DNA from: Pseudisothecium myosuroides | Lineage: Eukaryota > Streptophyta > Bryopsida > Hypnales > Lembophyllaceae | NCBI GenBank assembly: GCA_951799445.1 | Contig: OX637290.1 | Span: 27,646,987-27,710,986, forward strand | Direction of reading: 5' to 3' | DNA: 64,000 nucleotides | Part shown: in pieces, positions 23,101-34,719 of the stretch | How the letters are laid out: the number at the start of each line of letters is the position of its first letter | How positions within the stretch are numbered: the stretch's first letter is position 1 | Position numbers and translations under genes: made by a program | The notes under the pieces: model-generated | Seen by the model: the letters and a program-made list of their open reading frames with translations, nothing else | The model's database searches: none | What the model was told of the DNA's origin: nothing

Positions 23101-25214
23101 TCTCAACGAGGTCAGAACATACTAAGCTATGGATAATAAAACCGCTACGGACCTGATCTTGTCTCCTGTACTAACCCCAGTTTCCAACAGGAACTCATAT
23201 ATTCATACACTTGGCTGGACTTATTAGCAAGCGGCGTAACCATGACTTGGCTACATGTCTATGGCCCCTGATCATTGAATGAAAATGGGGTATTCTAGGG
23301 TCACTTAAAAGTGGTCTGCAACCTCCGCTTTGAAGTTGCTTAAGAAATTCACACAATGGTCAAAATTCGATCTCAACAGATTCGGCTCTTGTTTCCAAAG
23401 TTATCTCCCTGTAGCTCTATAGTGATCTCTCAAATATCACTCTCCAACATATGTTGAACTGCTTGACGAGACGCGAATAGAATCTCCTAACTCACTTAGA
23501 GAAAGATAGCTATGAAAGATAGGAGGATTCAGTTCAACTGTGAAAGCACCGTAGGACTTCAAGAATGAATTTGATTGCAAGTAAAGCCAGGGTTTAGTTT
23601 TCCAACCTACCTCAATATAATTCAGCAGAGCTAGCAAGTTCCCCTTGAGGATCTCCGGAGAAGGTATAACGAGAGGAACGCCAGCAAGCAGAGGACCCAG
23701 TGACTCTGTCAGATGATCAATAAATCCTACCGATGTCTTGAAACATCCTACATCTGCACTCCCATGTGGGTATACGGATTCCATCCAAGAAAGTCTGTTC
23801 ATCAATCCTGCACATTATACGCATACCCAACATTACATTCTTGAGCCAGTTGCAAGACCATCCTCGTGGGAAGAACATCATGTGTAGGCTCATGTGGAAC
23901 CAAAAGAACGATGGAGAGAATAATGGAGAGGGTGGTGAAACAATCTAACAACTAAGAAAAATGGAGAACAATTTGTAGGAGCCAACAGTAAGAAGCAATT
24001 ATACGGTAGGGACACCCAGAATCATCACCATGAATCTTACACAATAGTTACATAATTTGCGCCTCCATAACTTCTGCATACAGCGTTCCCATAACGCATT
24101 CTTTGGTGCGTTGGAATCCTCTCATTTGCTAATGAAAACATATAATTTCTTTACCAATCTAAGAATATGCTCAGTGCTATAGTGGAGATTTTGGGTCTCC
24201 CTATTGTACGCATGCCAATGACCGGTCACATAAAACTTAGCACTAGTTCTTAGTCTGTGGATACTACTGAAATCTTACTATTTGGGAAATGCTGAATACT
24301 AATGAAGTTGACTCTGAGGTGAAACAAGAATATTAAGATTTTTTGAAAAAAGTTGTGACCTTCTCAATTTGAGTTCACATAAGTTTGTAGCTACTATGAG
24401 AAAATGCCATTGCCCTTCACCGGAGAATTCAACATGGCTGATGAGTTGTCTGGTTATTGCAAGTGTCCATTCGTTGGCATGTGTACGATACCTGAATCTG
24501 CACAAAAAAATTAGCATAATCCAAGTCATGAAATGGATGAACGAATGTCTCACCTTGTTCCGTTCCACAAACTCCCTTTGGAGCTCCTGATGACCCTGAA
24601 GTATAAAGGATATAACAAAACGATTTCCTAGCACACCCACGGTCATCTTCCCAAGCATTCCCTTGCTTTCCATTCTTCACAAACCCTTCCGGTAACCACC
24701 ACAGCTGACAATCAGCTGCCTCCAAAGCCTCAATCTTCGCCTGAACGAAGCTTTGGGGCGACCAGAACGTCTGTCGACATGCAAGAAGAATGGCAGGCTG
24801 CGCACTTCGAAGCACACTCTGCAAACGACCGACAGGCCACGATGGATCCAATGGTACGAAAACACCGCCCACCTTGAGAACAGCCAAAACAGACACCAAA
24901 TACTCCACCGACTGTGCCATCCAAATGGCCACTCGTCCAGCCTCGACTCTCCTCAGGCGTTGCCCTAATGAATCAACAGCTCCTTGAAGCTCCTCAAATG
25001 TGTACAACACATCCCCCGATTGGCCCAGCAACTCTCCGGGCATTTCATTTTCATGAACTCCAACTTGGGTTGATGAGTCTCTGCTTTGGTGAGGAAGAGA
25101 AGTGGAAGGAGAGGCGTGGATGATGGCGATTTTTTGAGGATGAAGAGAAGCAACTGTTTGGAATGTGTGAGCTAAGCAGCAAGGATTCTCCAGAAGAGGC
25201 TTGATCGCTTCCAT
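17153..25214 (-). CDS. AAE19: Beta-alanine-activating-enzyme type protein (AASDH/ACSF4; plant acyl-activating enzyme 19)
   Basis: Sixteen exons, minus strand: 24554-25214, 23611-23807, 22723-22923, 21719-22546, 20726-21378, 20454-20526, 20236-20322, 19925-19968, 19535-19643, 19200-19259, 18855-18936, 18686-18753, 18409-18468, 18270-18314, 17612-17727, 17153-17444. All use GT-AG, phases agree, and the joined frame gives 1191 residues without a stop. Domains: an ATP-dependent adenylating domain ([15 protein letters not shown] near 205-219, NLYGSTE near 347-353, FRTGD near 473, NDSGKVD in its last part); a carrier-protein domain with [10 protein letters not shown] (phosphopantetheine serine near 653); then a C-terminal half of PQQ/WD-like repeats ([37 protein letters not shown]). 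Animal AASDH activates beta-alanine and loads it on its own carrier; the plant substrate is not known from sequence. An in-frame ATG at 25259 would add 15 residues. It is divergent to the transporter gene at 27184. Small exon 14 is the least certain. Confidence 0.9.
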
Positions 25215-25259
25215 CGCTAGAATACATACAACATGTTCAAACGAAAACAAGCGGCTCAT

Positions 25260-27183
25260 AAACTAATACGGGTACTTTGAAAGATTGATACTCCATATTG
25301 TCAAGAGTACTGCACAACGACCTCAAGGCATGGTCTACATTATTAGTCAAACTCACAGAATGCGCACTCGAAGAAAGCTCATCGTCGGGGACGAATCCTT
25401 GATCCCACGACCTGGTGCTACGGTTAAACCCTAAATCGGCATCTGGGTTTAAGACCTCGAGTCGAATTGCGCATACTACACTGCGCAGTCCGATTTCAAA
25501 ATAGTTTACGATAATGCTATGCATCCCCATTTCAGTTTTGGTGATGTCAAGATGGACATGGATGCGCAATTGGCAAGCGGCAACTGTCGATAAACGTAAC
25601 GAGTAGCGAGTGTCGATAACGAGAGAGTATGTCGGTAGTGGGAATCAGATATTAAGGATTAGATAATGCTGTAGCCGGGAGGCTCAAGAGCCTTATGGGA
25701 CATAACCTCAAATCCTAAACTCCTAATAGTTCATAACAAAAGTTCATATCTATATTTTTTGTGAATCTAAAGGTATAGAAAGAGGGACAACATTATGATA
25801 TATAATGCTTTTTTGACTATCCAATGGGATGGTGACAAATTTATCTAAAAAATCAGATTTAGCATTATGTGGACTTGTAGAGGTTGTAGTGCATACTTTA
25901 CATAGTGTGCATTCTTGCATAAGTAGTGAGTTGAATGAGGGTGAATTATTAGCAAATTGTTGAGAGCTTGTAATAACTATAAACAAGAACAATGCATTCA
26001 ATAAGCCTTGGTTTTCAGGATGCTTGTGATAAATTATTTGATGAGCCTTTTTGAATTGCAAAATTGTTGCCTATGAGTATAACAACTTATGTCACAAGAG
26101 TTTCTGTACATATGTGATGACAAAACTTTGAAAGTGTAGAATTGATTCTAAACAAACTTTTTTAACTTTGCAATTTCAATATCTTTAATGTCACTTTTTC
26201 ATCTAATACTACTTTGTCACAATACTATGTGACTATAGAAAAATCTTGCTATAAATATTGACTTTGGCCCCAATTATCTCAATTAGACTCAAACTTGTAA
26301 TGTATAGCAATGAGAGCAATAAAAAAAATTCTTATTTAAAAATAATTTTTTAATCCTTACACCCTTAGTGCATGAGGCATTTCATTTTGATGTGAGCAAT
26401 ACTTAGAAGTTACATAAATACTTACCAATACTTACTTTTTAGTTTTTTAATGAATACTCTTCCATTTCTATTTCTTGTATGAAAAATTTTGTACATCAAT
26501 TTGATTTTGGACTTAAGGTAGAAACACCCATTAGCCCATTCAAGAACCTTAAACTGTCACCAAATCTGTCCCTAGACTTCCAATTAATGTATCCTTCAAA
26601 TGCTTGGCTCTGATTCGCTGACGCATTTGAAGAACACATACCTCACTCTCATTTGTTAACTATTGATTTTTGCAGATTTCAGTTTTGGGTCCACCTATGT
26701 GACAGTTTCTGTGGTCTAGGGAGCCGTCTCTTTGAAAAATCATAAAAATTACATACTACATCCAAAAAATCTTTTCTTTTTTGAATATTCATCATTTTCA
26801 CTCGCTAATACTACAAAAATATCTATTTTAGGAAAGGTTGCCTCCAACTATGCTAATTGCTTATTATTGACGGTTTTGGGTGCTCCCACCTTAGGGGGTT
26901 CTCCTGTATGAAAAGCCCAGGAGAAAGAAGGTGATTTTAAAGAGGTGCTCATATCATTACCAGCAGAAGTGAACAGCAAGAGATCCGGTAAGCTTACTTG
27001 CATTGTCCTAAATTTACCTTCGTCTTCCCTCTTCAAATCTTCTGAGCCCTAATTCTGCTTCCCATCTTCACACTCTGGCATATCTCGCACGAGATTGATG
27101 AAGAAATTGGTCGATCCACCCTTCCATGACCTCTGCGATTCATGACTGCATTCTCGTAGATTCCAGCATCGAGTTGCTCAAGC
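25260..27183. promoter_or_regulatory. Shared intergenic region of a head-to-head gene pair
   Basis: About 2 kb separates the start codons of the minus-strand AAE19-like gene and the plus-strand transporter, so both promoters must lie here. No strong TATA box can be assigned to either gene. The middle holds a dispersed repeat (26525-26850) and an AT-rich part (25.7-26.5 kb). The 26.9-27.18 kb part is less AT-rich and probably carries the transporter's 5' leader. Confidence 0.45.
26525..26850 (+). repeat. Dispersed repeat, copy B
   Basis: Diverged copy of the 14100-14410 repeat; matching blocks include GTGACAGTTTCTGTGG, AAAAATCATAAAAATTACAT, GCTAATACTACAAA and TTGCCTCCAAC in the same order. 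Non-coding, inside the intergenic region between the divergent genes. Confidence 0.5.
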
Positions 27184-29724
27184 ATGGAGAAGACCTGGCG
27201 ATGGATGCTGGGCATGGTGTACGTGATCGCAGTTGCAATCATCTGGATCATCGCCAGCTTCGTGGTGCAATCCGTGGTGGGCGCCGGCGTCTCCCCCTTC
27301 CTCATCGCCTACCTCTGCAACTCCTTGTTCCTCGTGTACTTGCCCCTCGTGGAAGGCGGCAACGTGTTGGGGCAATGGCTGGAGCGTCGCCGGTGGAAGC
27401 AACAGCAGGAGAGGGAGAGGGAGAGGGAGAGTGTGGAGAAGGAGACTGCGCACTTGCTGGAGGATCCTGGGGTTGTTGGAACAGAGGAGGTGAACCCTAA
27501 TTCTGGTGGGGTGAAAGAGCAGGGCGTTTTTGAAGTGGCGAGTGCGCCTCGCGAGGTTTCGAATCGGGAGTGGAGTCGACGAGAAATTGCGCAAGTGAGC
27601 TTGCTGATTTGTCCATTTTGGTTCCTGGCGCAATTTACGTTCAACCTGTCGCTGCGGTACACCACTGTCACGGTATGTGTCAATCTTTCTGTTGACCTCT
27701 GTTTCTAGAATTCTTGTACTGAGGTTATCACACCTGATTGCGACACTTTACGCACTCAGTACAGATGCAATTATTAGAATGGTCGGATTTTTTGAATGTT
27801 TTTGTTGGAGAATCAAAAAGGATTTTGATGTGATAAAGAATGTACCATTTGGATACCGTATGGAGAGTTATGAGGATTCAAAGTTTTATCAATTGGTTGG
27901 TGACTAAAACCAACACTTTTTTGAAGTGATGTACTTTCTCAAATCAGTATGCACTCATTCTGCAAGATCTTTTGGAATATTGCATTTAGGTAGGTGTTGC
28001 AGTTAGATGTGTTTCCTTAAAGAGGCAAATTTGCTAAGCTTAAACCGAAATGGCGGGTATAAAAATATAGAGATCACAGCAAGCAAGCAATTGTGCTGCT
28101 GTTGATGACAGACTCCACTGAGAGCCAATAAGCAGTTTCTTTTTTTGAGATTAGTCGTTGGTTTCTAGGTCAAATTATGCGAGCGATAGCTTGTTGGAAG
28201 CTACGAACAATGCGGTTCCAACAAGCCATTACCCATGTTCTGATTCAGATCACAGCGACCTATTGAAGCTTTCTGGCTAGGGTTTCAAATGACGTGAACA
28301 ATTCTCTTAATTCCTGTTTAAACTAGTTTTGGGAGATGAAAAAACTCTCTGCAAGATCTTCCTCAACACAATTCTTAGGGTTTGAAGTGTATGTTCTTGA
28401 TTTGAATAGTTGGCTCTCTATACTGGGGATTATTTGATGCTTCTCCAGGTATGGATTGAATCTGAATACTCGTGTTGTTTTTGTTGCTATTGTTCTGCAG
28501 TCAAACACGATCTTGAGCAGCTCATCCAGCCTGTTCACATTCTTGTTTTCGTTGGCATTGCTAAATGAGCAGTTCAAGTGGTCGAAACTTGTGAGTGTGC
28601 TTTTGTGCATGGTCGGAACCATCGTAGTGACCCTTGCAGATTCAACCGAGGTGGGGGGTTCGTTTCGGAGAGCCGGATGGGGTGATATTCTGTGCTTGTT
28701 CTCTGCTTTGGCCTATGCCCTTTACAGTACCTTGCTAAGGAAGCGATTACCTGACGAAGAAGCTGGCGAAGGAAAAGCCAGTACGGCCCTCTTTTTTGGC
28801 TATCTAGGCCTTTTCAATGCTCTTTTGCTCGCACCTGTAGCCCTCGTTGTCCATTTCACCGGAGTGGAGTCATTCCATCGGCTGACTTTGTCTCAAGTTG
28901 GCCTCATTGTTGGAAAAGGTGAGTCAAATTTTAGTGATTTATGTTTCTTTCCTTCATTTTGATATCTCACGACGCTAACTTGAAGAGGCATTCTTACGCG
29001 AACAATTGAGTCTTGAGCTCAAGTTTTTGCAATACGTGGAAATATTCTCACAATAGGACTTTGAGAGAATTTCAAGTGCATGCTTTGATGGTCATATTTG
29101 TCAGAATGGTGGATTTTAGAGTGCCAAAAATTTGCAATCAAGTGCTGAAAACTCTGAACACTTTGCTCTTCTGTCTATTTTGTATGGCTTTTGAAATAAG
29201 GTGGATGCCTTACCTGTCATTAAATTGTGTTGCAACATAGCCATTTGATTCGAAAATAGATGGACGCAAGATGAACAAAATTCAGTAAAAAAATCACTCA
29301 AAATAAAACAGGTCACGCAAGATAGACTTTAAGAGTAGCCGTGGTTACTCTTTTGGTATTCAAGTGCAAGTAGATGTGGTTACTCTCTTGGCTCTGGTGA
29401 GAGCAAGAATGAACTAATGGGGGGGAGATGCTTGCAGGGCTACTTGACAACGTGTTGAGCGACTATCTTTGGGCTAAAGCTGTGTTGCTGACGTCGCCAA
29501 CCGCAGCGACTACCGGCCTCACCATTCAAGTCCCCATTGCAGCAGTGGTGGATTCGTTGCGTGGGAAGGTCCCTCCTCCGTTGAGCATTGTTGGTGCCGC
29601 TGCAGTTCTGCTAGGGTTTTTTGGCATCAATGAGCCTGCTACAGGGTGTTTTGGACCTGCAGGAGAGGATTCTGACGACTGTGATAATAATGCGAAGCAA
29701 AGTTCACACGCTATCTCAGCTTGA
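27184..29724 (+). CDS. SLC35F/EamA-type drug/metabolite transporter superfamily protein
   Basis: Three exons: 27184-27672, 28501-28918, 29438-29724, joined by GT-AG introns with matching phases to give 397 residues. The N-terminus has a first membrane helix (VYVIAVAIIWIIASFVVQSV) and a second (SPFLIAYLCNSLFLVYLPL). Then comes a charged cytosolic loop rich in Arg-Glu, then the helices of the EamA fold, with SNTILSSSSSLFTFLFSLAL, VLLCMVGTIVVTLAD and a C-terminal TSPTAATTGLTIQVPIAAVV. This order matches plant homologues of SLC35F5 and of yeast THI74/YML018C, which are probable endomembrane or vacuolar solute carriers; substrate unknown. Length is normal for the family. The ATG at 27184 is chosen because the first helix follows directly. 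Confidence 0.88.
27408..27432 (+). repeat. GAGAGG microsatellite inside the transporter coding region
   Basis: A hexamer-like GAGAGG run encodes alternating Arg-Glu in the loop after the second membrane helix. A hexamer unit keeps the frame whatever its copy number. Confidence 0.8.
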
Positions 29725-30425
29725 AGATGTCCTGTTGCTTGTACCATAGTAGGCGAAGTTTCCCATTCTTTATACTCGGTTTGGTAGACCATCCGGGGTG
29801 TACAGTACATTGTGATACTTTCTCCATCTCTGGTGATTGCTCAGAAAGTTCTTGTGCACGAGTGTTGGGGTTAGTTCCTGTGAGAGAAACAGCCCAGTTT
29901 CCAAGTTTTGTTGCACAAGAGAGTATATAGAATCAATTGAATTTGACCATGCCCTTCAAGTTGGTACCGCGGGAGGAGAATACCCTACGTGAAGGTCAGA
30001 TTCGGCGAGGTCAGATTGGGCATAAATTAAGTTATTTTGTAAAAATAGTGCCACATGTCATCTTGGTGTGACGTGAGTGGATCCTTGAGAATCTGACGTG
30101 GAAATTCAATTTGGGCACCTGCCTTGAGTGCCGAATCAGACCTTCACTTCGGTGACTTCATCCATGTGCAATGTATCAATGAAGGTGATTAGGTTAATTT
30201 TGTAAATATAATCAGCCACGTCTCGACATTTTCTGTGTATTCTGTGATTCTGTTGTTTTGAAGACCTCGTACACAAGAATATGTTTTCTCGCTAATAAAA
30301 GCACAGGAAGAAGGTCAACTGCTACACGTTCCTACTATTGGATGATTTTGGATCTTTCCCCCCAGTTGAAAATCCAAAACTGCACCAAGTATGTCAACTT
30401 ACTACTTGACAAGACCCTACTTTCC
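29725..30425. other. 3' flank of the transporter gene
   Basis: Contains the expected 3' untranslated region, a small MITE (29989-30147), and a stretch at about 30370-30425 that recurs, inverted and diverged, at about 42179-42245. No further gene. Confidence 0.45.
29989..30147. mobile_element. 159-bp MITE with 18-bp inverted ends
   Basis: GTGAAGGTCAGATTCGGC at 29989-30006 and GCCGAATCAGACCTTCAC at 30130-30147 are inverted copies with one mismatch. There is no coding capacity. The flanks give no clear target duplication. It lies about 265 bp past the transporter stop, so it may fall within the 3' untranslated region. Confidence 0.6.
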
Positions 30426-30789
30426 AAAATATTCTTGGTATTGTATCACAAATTTTACACTATATATTTATGTATTTTGTTCTGTTTCAAAAAAATCTCG
30501 TATTTCTAGGAGTCCAATAGTATGGAATCAGTAGACGGTGGATGATTGTAAGAAAGATTTGCACTCTATTTCATAATACCATGTATGCTAGAATCAATGT
30601 TTTCAAGCATAACCTTGGAAAAAAAACACCCATTGTAGCTTAAATTTATAGTAATGAGGGATATAAACTCCTCACAATCATAAACATATAAGCTTTTGAA
30701 AGCACATGGATGAAAAATCCCAAAATATATACCCGTATAGAAAAGTAGAATATTCTAAGAATTGGTGAAGTAGTAAGGTTTCTAACAAT

Positions 30790-31500
30790 GGGTGAATGTA
30801 AGAAACACTTTTGATACTATTTTCTATCACACATTGGGTGCTTATTTGTTTTTTGGCTATAATTTTTGTGTTATGGCTCCAAAAGACTCATGATTCATAA
30901 GCAAGGTGTTCATGACTATTATTCACTTTGTCTAGTTTTTTTCCATTTTCAAAAATGTTTTACTATCTAAAAGTAGCCCTCAATTGAATGTCACACTTGG
31001 CAATTTGGGGGGGATAAAGGTAGTACTATTTCTAGCCCCCAAAACCAACTTGGAGCTAAAAATTTGCACAAGATGGTCTTTTAGTAGACTAGTAGCTATA
31101 GTACGAAGATATTTTTAAAATGGTTAGTTTTATGTTATATAGAAGTCTACAAAGTAATCTTCCTTTTGCTTGCATTTTGAAACATGTAAAATATGTTTTG
31201 GTGGTTCTTTTGGTGAATGACCATTTCCATAGATTGGTTACAAATGGACAATTTTTATTCAATTTTTAAATCATTTATCTCATTTTTTACAAATTAAAAT
31301 ATCAAAATACCTATTTTCTTGAGACTTTGCACTTTTTTAGTTCTCATGCTTAGAGAATTTTTCTAGGCTTTATCTTCCTAGGATACAATCGACTTAAAGG
31401 TGTATACATTGGCCATATATAATTTTAAAAAATAAAAAATAATTTTAAAATTTTTAAAGTATTCTAGAATTGAGAGAAAGCTTGGATATTGCGAAAACAC
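30790..31500 (+). repeat. Direct repeat A flanking the secreted-protein gene (left arm)
   Basis: Matches 33190-33860 in order and orientation at moderate identity; shared blocks include TTTTTTGGC, AAAGTAG, ATGGTCTT, GAAACATGTAAAATAT, GGTGAA and GACCAT, and GGTGTATAC. The mirror copies lie in the right arm. The pair brackets the gene like degenerate long direct repeats or remains of an older tandem duplication. Confidence 0.6.
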
Positions 31501-32188
31501 AACACAATGAACAAGTGTTTCTTGCAATCACCCCACTAAAGACTAGCAATGAAACTAGCAAACGCAAGAAATTGGATGAAGTCTCACACCGAGGTACTAT
31601 AAGACCATCAACAATTAGAAAAAATAGCAACGTACCGTAGAAGGTGCTAAATGTTTCTCAATATATTATGTTTACCAATAAAATCTTTGAAAAATTTCAA
31701 CTATTTTTTATTAAGAGGGTCATCCAAATTTTCCAAACAACCGTCAAAAATTGTGAAGTGGCACAAAAAGATGCTAGAAGACTTAGTTACCAGCAACAAG
31801 TTCCAAAAATAACTTAAAAAGACACTTAAATATAACTATTTGTATAGGCATTACTAGAAATACGTAGAGAGTGGTGAAGTGTCACAAAATTATTCTTAGG
31901 AAAGAAAGGTGATTTATTGAAGCTAACTCATGGATATTGGGCACAACAAAATAAACATTTTTTCCTTAATGATTTGAATGGAAAAGAGGTAGAGACAATG
32001 CTTACAACAAAATAGTACAACATGTATCCATTCAACAATGAAGATCGGCGGTAGTCTTCCTTTATTTTATTTGTTCCATATGCAAATGTTCACATGACTA
32101 CCTAGAGTAGCCCAAGTAGAAGGTGGGTCTTCTACCTCATCAAGCTCTTCTCATTCAACTCTATCAAAACGCGAATGCAACTTGGTAT

Positions 32189-32785
32189 CTAGCAATGAGG
32201 AGCATTAGCACACAAAGGAAGAGCGCATTCTACATCCGCATCGGCTACCCAACCAATCTTTCCACTATCGGTGACGTGTAACCACCAAGGGTCAAGCCCA
32301 ACAACCGAACTTTCAACTCGACAACTAATTTCTATGATTCTATCGGCTGGAATCATGGTGTAGATGGATGTCCCGACTCCGGACTCCTCTTGCAATTTGG
32401 TGACCCTTAAAGTCTTGCCTAGAACGTCGCCGTACACCACATTTGAGAAGCAAGCGCTTGCTACAAGCACAGTCACAAGAAAAAGCATGGACAACCTCCT
32501 ACAAATCATTCAACCAAAAAAAAAACAATGCTATTAGAACCGTGTTGTCTTTGAGATGACACTCATAACAAGTAAAAGAAATTCATATACCGTTCACTTG
32601 TGCTATGTGCATCAATTCAACTACAATAAGAAATAAGAAAAGTGGAACCATAAACAATCTCTAGCTTGGATTTGGACTAGATGTTCTTCATACTTTGTAA
32701 TTAAAAGTAGAAGCATAGCAAGGAACCAACCAATTGCTACTTGTAAGGTGAGCAAAGGCATCAAGCATTACATTGCGGTCGTCAT
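32189..32785 (-). CDS. Secreted small protein with SH3-like (SH3b) pattern, left copy
   Basis: Two exons: a 14-base coding exon at 32772-32785 (ATG, three codons and two bases) and 32189-32498, joined by a 273-base GT-AG intron, giving 107 residues. Residues 1-28 are a signal peptide (MLFLVTVLVASA core, likely cut after VYG). The mature 79 residues hold four cysteines (64, 96, 101, 107) and the run RVTKL...VGTSIYTMIPAD...ISC...WWLHV...GKIGWVADADVEC. This spacing is like bacterial SH3 (SH3b) domains, where W and GWV/GYV residues form the core. An unspliced reading would start at 32509 instead. The role is unknown; a secreted defence or cell-wall-binding role is only a guess. Identical to the copy at 39095-39691. 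Confidence 0.75.
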
Positions 32786-32969
32786 GGCTGGTGACTATTA
32801 TACTGACTTGCTTGGATAAGAAAATAGTGAAGGAAACTACGAAGGAGGTGAAGTACAAGCAAAACACACAAAAGCTAGCTAGGAACTACCACAAAAAGTG
32901 GCTTGGAGACCTTCTAACAACTATAGAAGTGATAAAGTGTGAGGGAAGAGGAGATGGTGCCCGGCTTGT

Positions 32970-32976
32970 ATTTATA
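32970..32976 (-). promoter_or_regulatory. TATA box of the left secreted-protein gene
   Basis: Minus strand reads GCTATAAATACAAG, a near-ideal plant TATA element, 185-191 bases upstream of the predicted ATG. It leaves room for a leader of about 150 bases. The same box is mirrored at 38904-38910. Confidence 0.65.
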
Positions 32977-33189
32977 GCTTTCAAAGACCAACTTCACAAA
33001 AAAGAAAGCGGTGGGGTTCTAGGGAAGTTTCTCGAGAGGTGGTAAAAGAAACTTCAAACACCTATAAAAAGTGGTGAAGTTCTTGTGCCTACATGTGAGC
33101 TATGAAAGTGCTTTGAAAGGTTTTTAAAGATCTCTTCATCATTGTAGGGCTTTGAAAACTTTTCAACAATTTCTTCTTTGGAGCTTAAA

Positions 33190-33860
33190 GGTGATTGCAA
33201 GAAACACATGCACTATTTTAATATGTTTTTTGGCCCTAATTTTTGCTTTCTAGCTTCAAATGACTCAAGATTTGTAGGTAAGGTACTTGTGACCATTATA
33301 CACCTTGGCTAATTTTTTTGCACATTCCAAATATATTTTAATGACCAAAAGTAGACCCCAAATTTTGTCACACATGCCAATTTGGGATTATTTTCTTAGT
33401 ACTATTTAGTACCCCAAAAAACAAATTTGGAGATGAAATTTGGAGGGGATGGTCTTCTACTAGACTTGCAGTTGTTGTTTTAAAAAATTATAAAAAATAG
33501 TTCATTGTCTATTGTAGGCTTCTTTCTGCTTGTATATTGAGACATGTAAAATATTACTTTGGTGGTTCGTTTGGTGAAGGACCATCTTCATAGAATAGTT
33601 ACAAATGGCCAATTATTATTTTTATTTATTTTTCCTATTTAAAAAAAACTAAAACATCAAAACATTTATTTTATTGAGATTTTGGACTTTTTCAATTTTC
33701 CTACTTAGAAAATTATTCCATGCTTTATCCTCCTAGAGCACAATCTTTATAAAGGTGTATACGTTGGCCATGTTTGTTTTTAATTTATAAGATTTTGTTT
33801 TAAAGATTTTAAAATACTGCAAAACTCTAAGCATGAGTAAAAAATTTAGAAGTTGTTTTT
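33190..33860 (+). repeat. Direct repeat B flanking the secreted-protein gene (left arm)
   Basis: Partner of 30790-31500. It begins next to the promoter of the gene, whereas repeat A lies past its 3' end. Both are AT-rich and non-coding. Confidence 0.6.
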
Positions 33861-34719
33861 GCTATCACCCTTAAAGAGTTAAGGTGTTTCCCATTTATGA
33901 TTTTATTTGACTATGCCTAGGATGTACTTTAGGTATTAATACAAGGTGTGGTGACAAATAACAATACAAAAATCCGTAAACGTCCTAGGCAACAAGAAGA
34001 TATATAATTCATGAGGGATTTATTCACAACATATTTAAGAGTTGAATGCGTTTTGTAGAACCTTACCACTTGAATGGAGTTAATTTTTTTTTCAATATTC
34101 CATTTGCGTTCCTACAAAAAGTGTTTTGGAAAGAGCACAAGGGTGGAAGGTCATGAAATCTTGAGGGACAAATTAGGTTTGCACGCTTTTATTTATAGAA
34201 CATGTCTCCAAAAAACTTTTCAACAATGCTTCCTTTGAAAGAGCTTTGGGGGTTAGGAGAGCAACATGCAATTGAAATTTAGGAATTAGTTTCAGTGACA
34301 ATGACCAAATTGTTCTTCCGGCGGCTTTTCAATCAATAAAATTATTTGTGGATTTGTTTATTGATGACAAAAAAAACATTTTCAATGACTATTAGGTCAT
34401 TGAATGACATGGATTAAGGTCTTCTGCTATACAACAAACCTTGAGTTGGTATCTTTGGAGATGTTGCATAATTATTCATGATCACCAAGGTGATTTTGTG
34501 CAAAATCACTCTCTACAAGTCTCTTTGTGGGTTTACAGGCATTCAAGAGATTTTCCATTGAAAGCAAGTAAGTCAAGAAGAAAAGCATTGTGTGGAGTTA
34601 GTTTATCACATTCTAACTCACAAAGTGAATCAAATTGAATTCTAAAAGAATTTGGACTTGAAAAAGGTAGAATTTCCAAAACAAACGATGAAAGTTTTCT
34701 GGAAAAATTCCTAAGTGAA

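Larger units (their letters stand above)
30426..34719. repeat. Left arm of a giant inverted duplication
   Basis: Every base checked in this 4294-bp arm pairs with the base at 71880 minus its coordinate in the right arm, with no length difference. A single substitution was seen (30458 versus 41422). The homology stops abruptly at 34719/37161 inside and 30426/41454 outside. It contains one copy of the secreted SH3-like protein gene and two direct repeats flanking it. Confidence 0.95.

Noticed and set aside
32773..33045. 90-codon frame opposite the secreted gene leader (mirrored at 38835-39107)
   Set aside because: It is antisense to the TATA box, leader and first exon of the secreted-protein gene; the lysine-rich sequence resembles nothing.
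34441..34638. 65-codon frame near the inner arm edge (mirrored at 37242-37439)
   Set aside because: Short, present in both arms only because the arms are identical, no homology or promoter.
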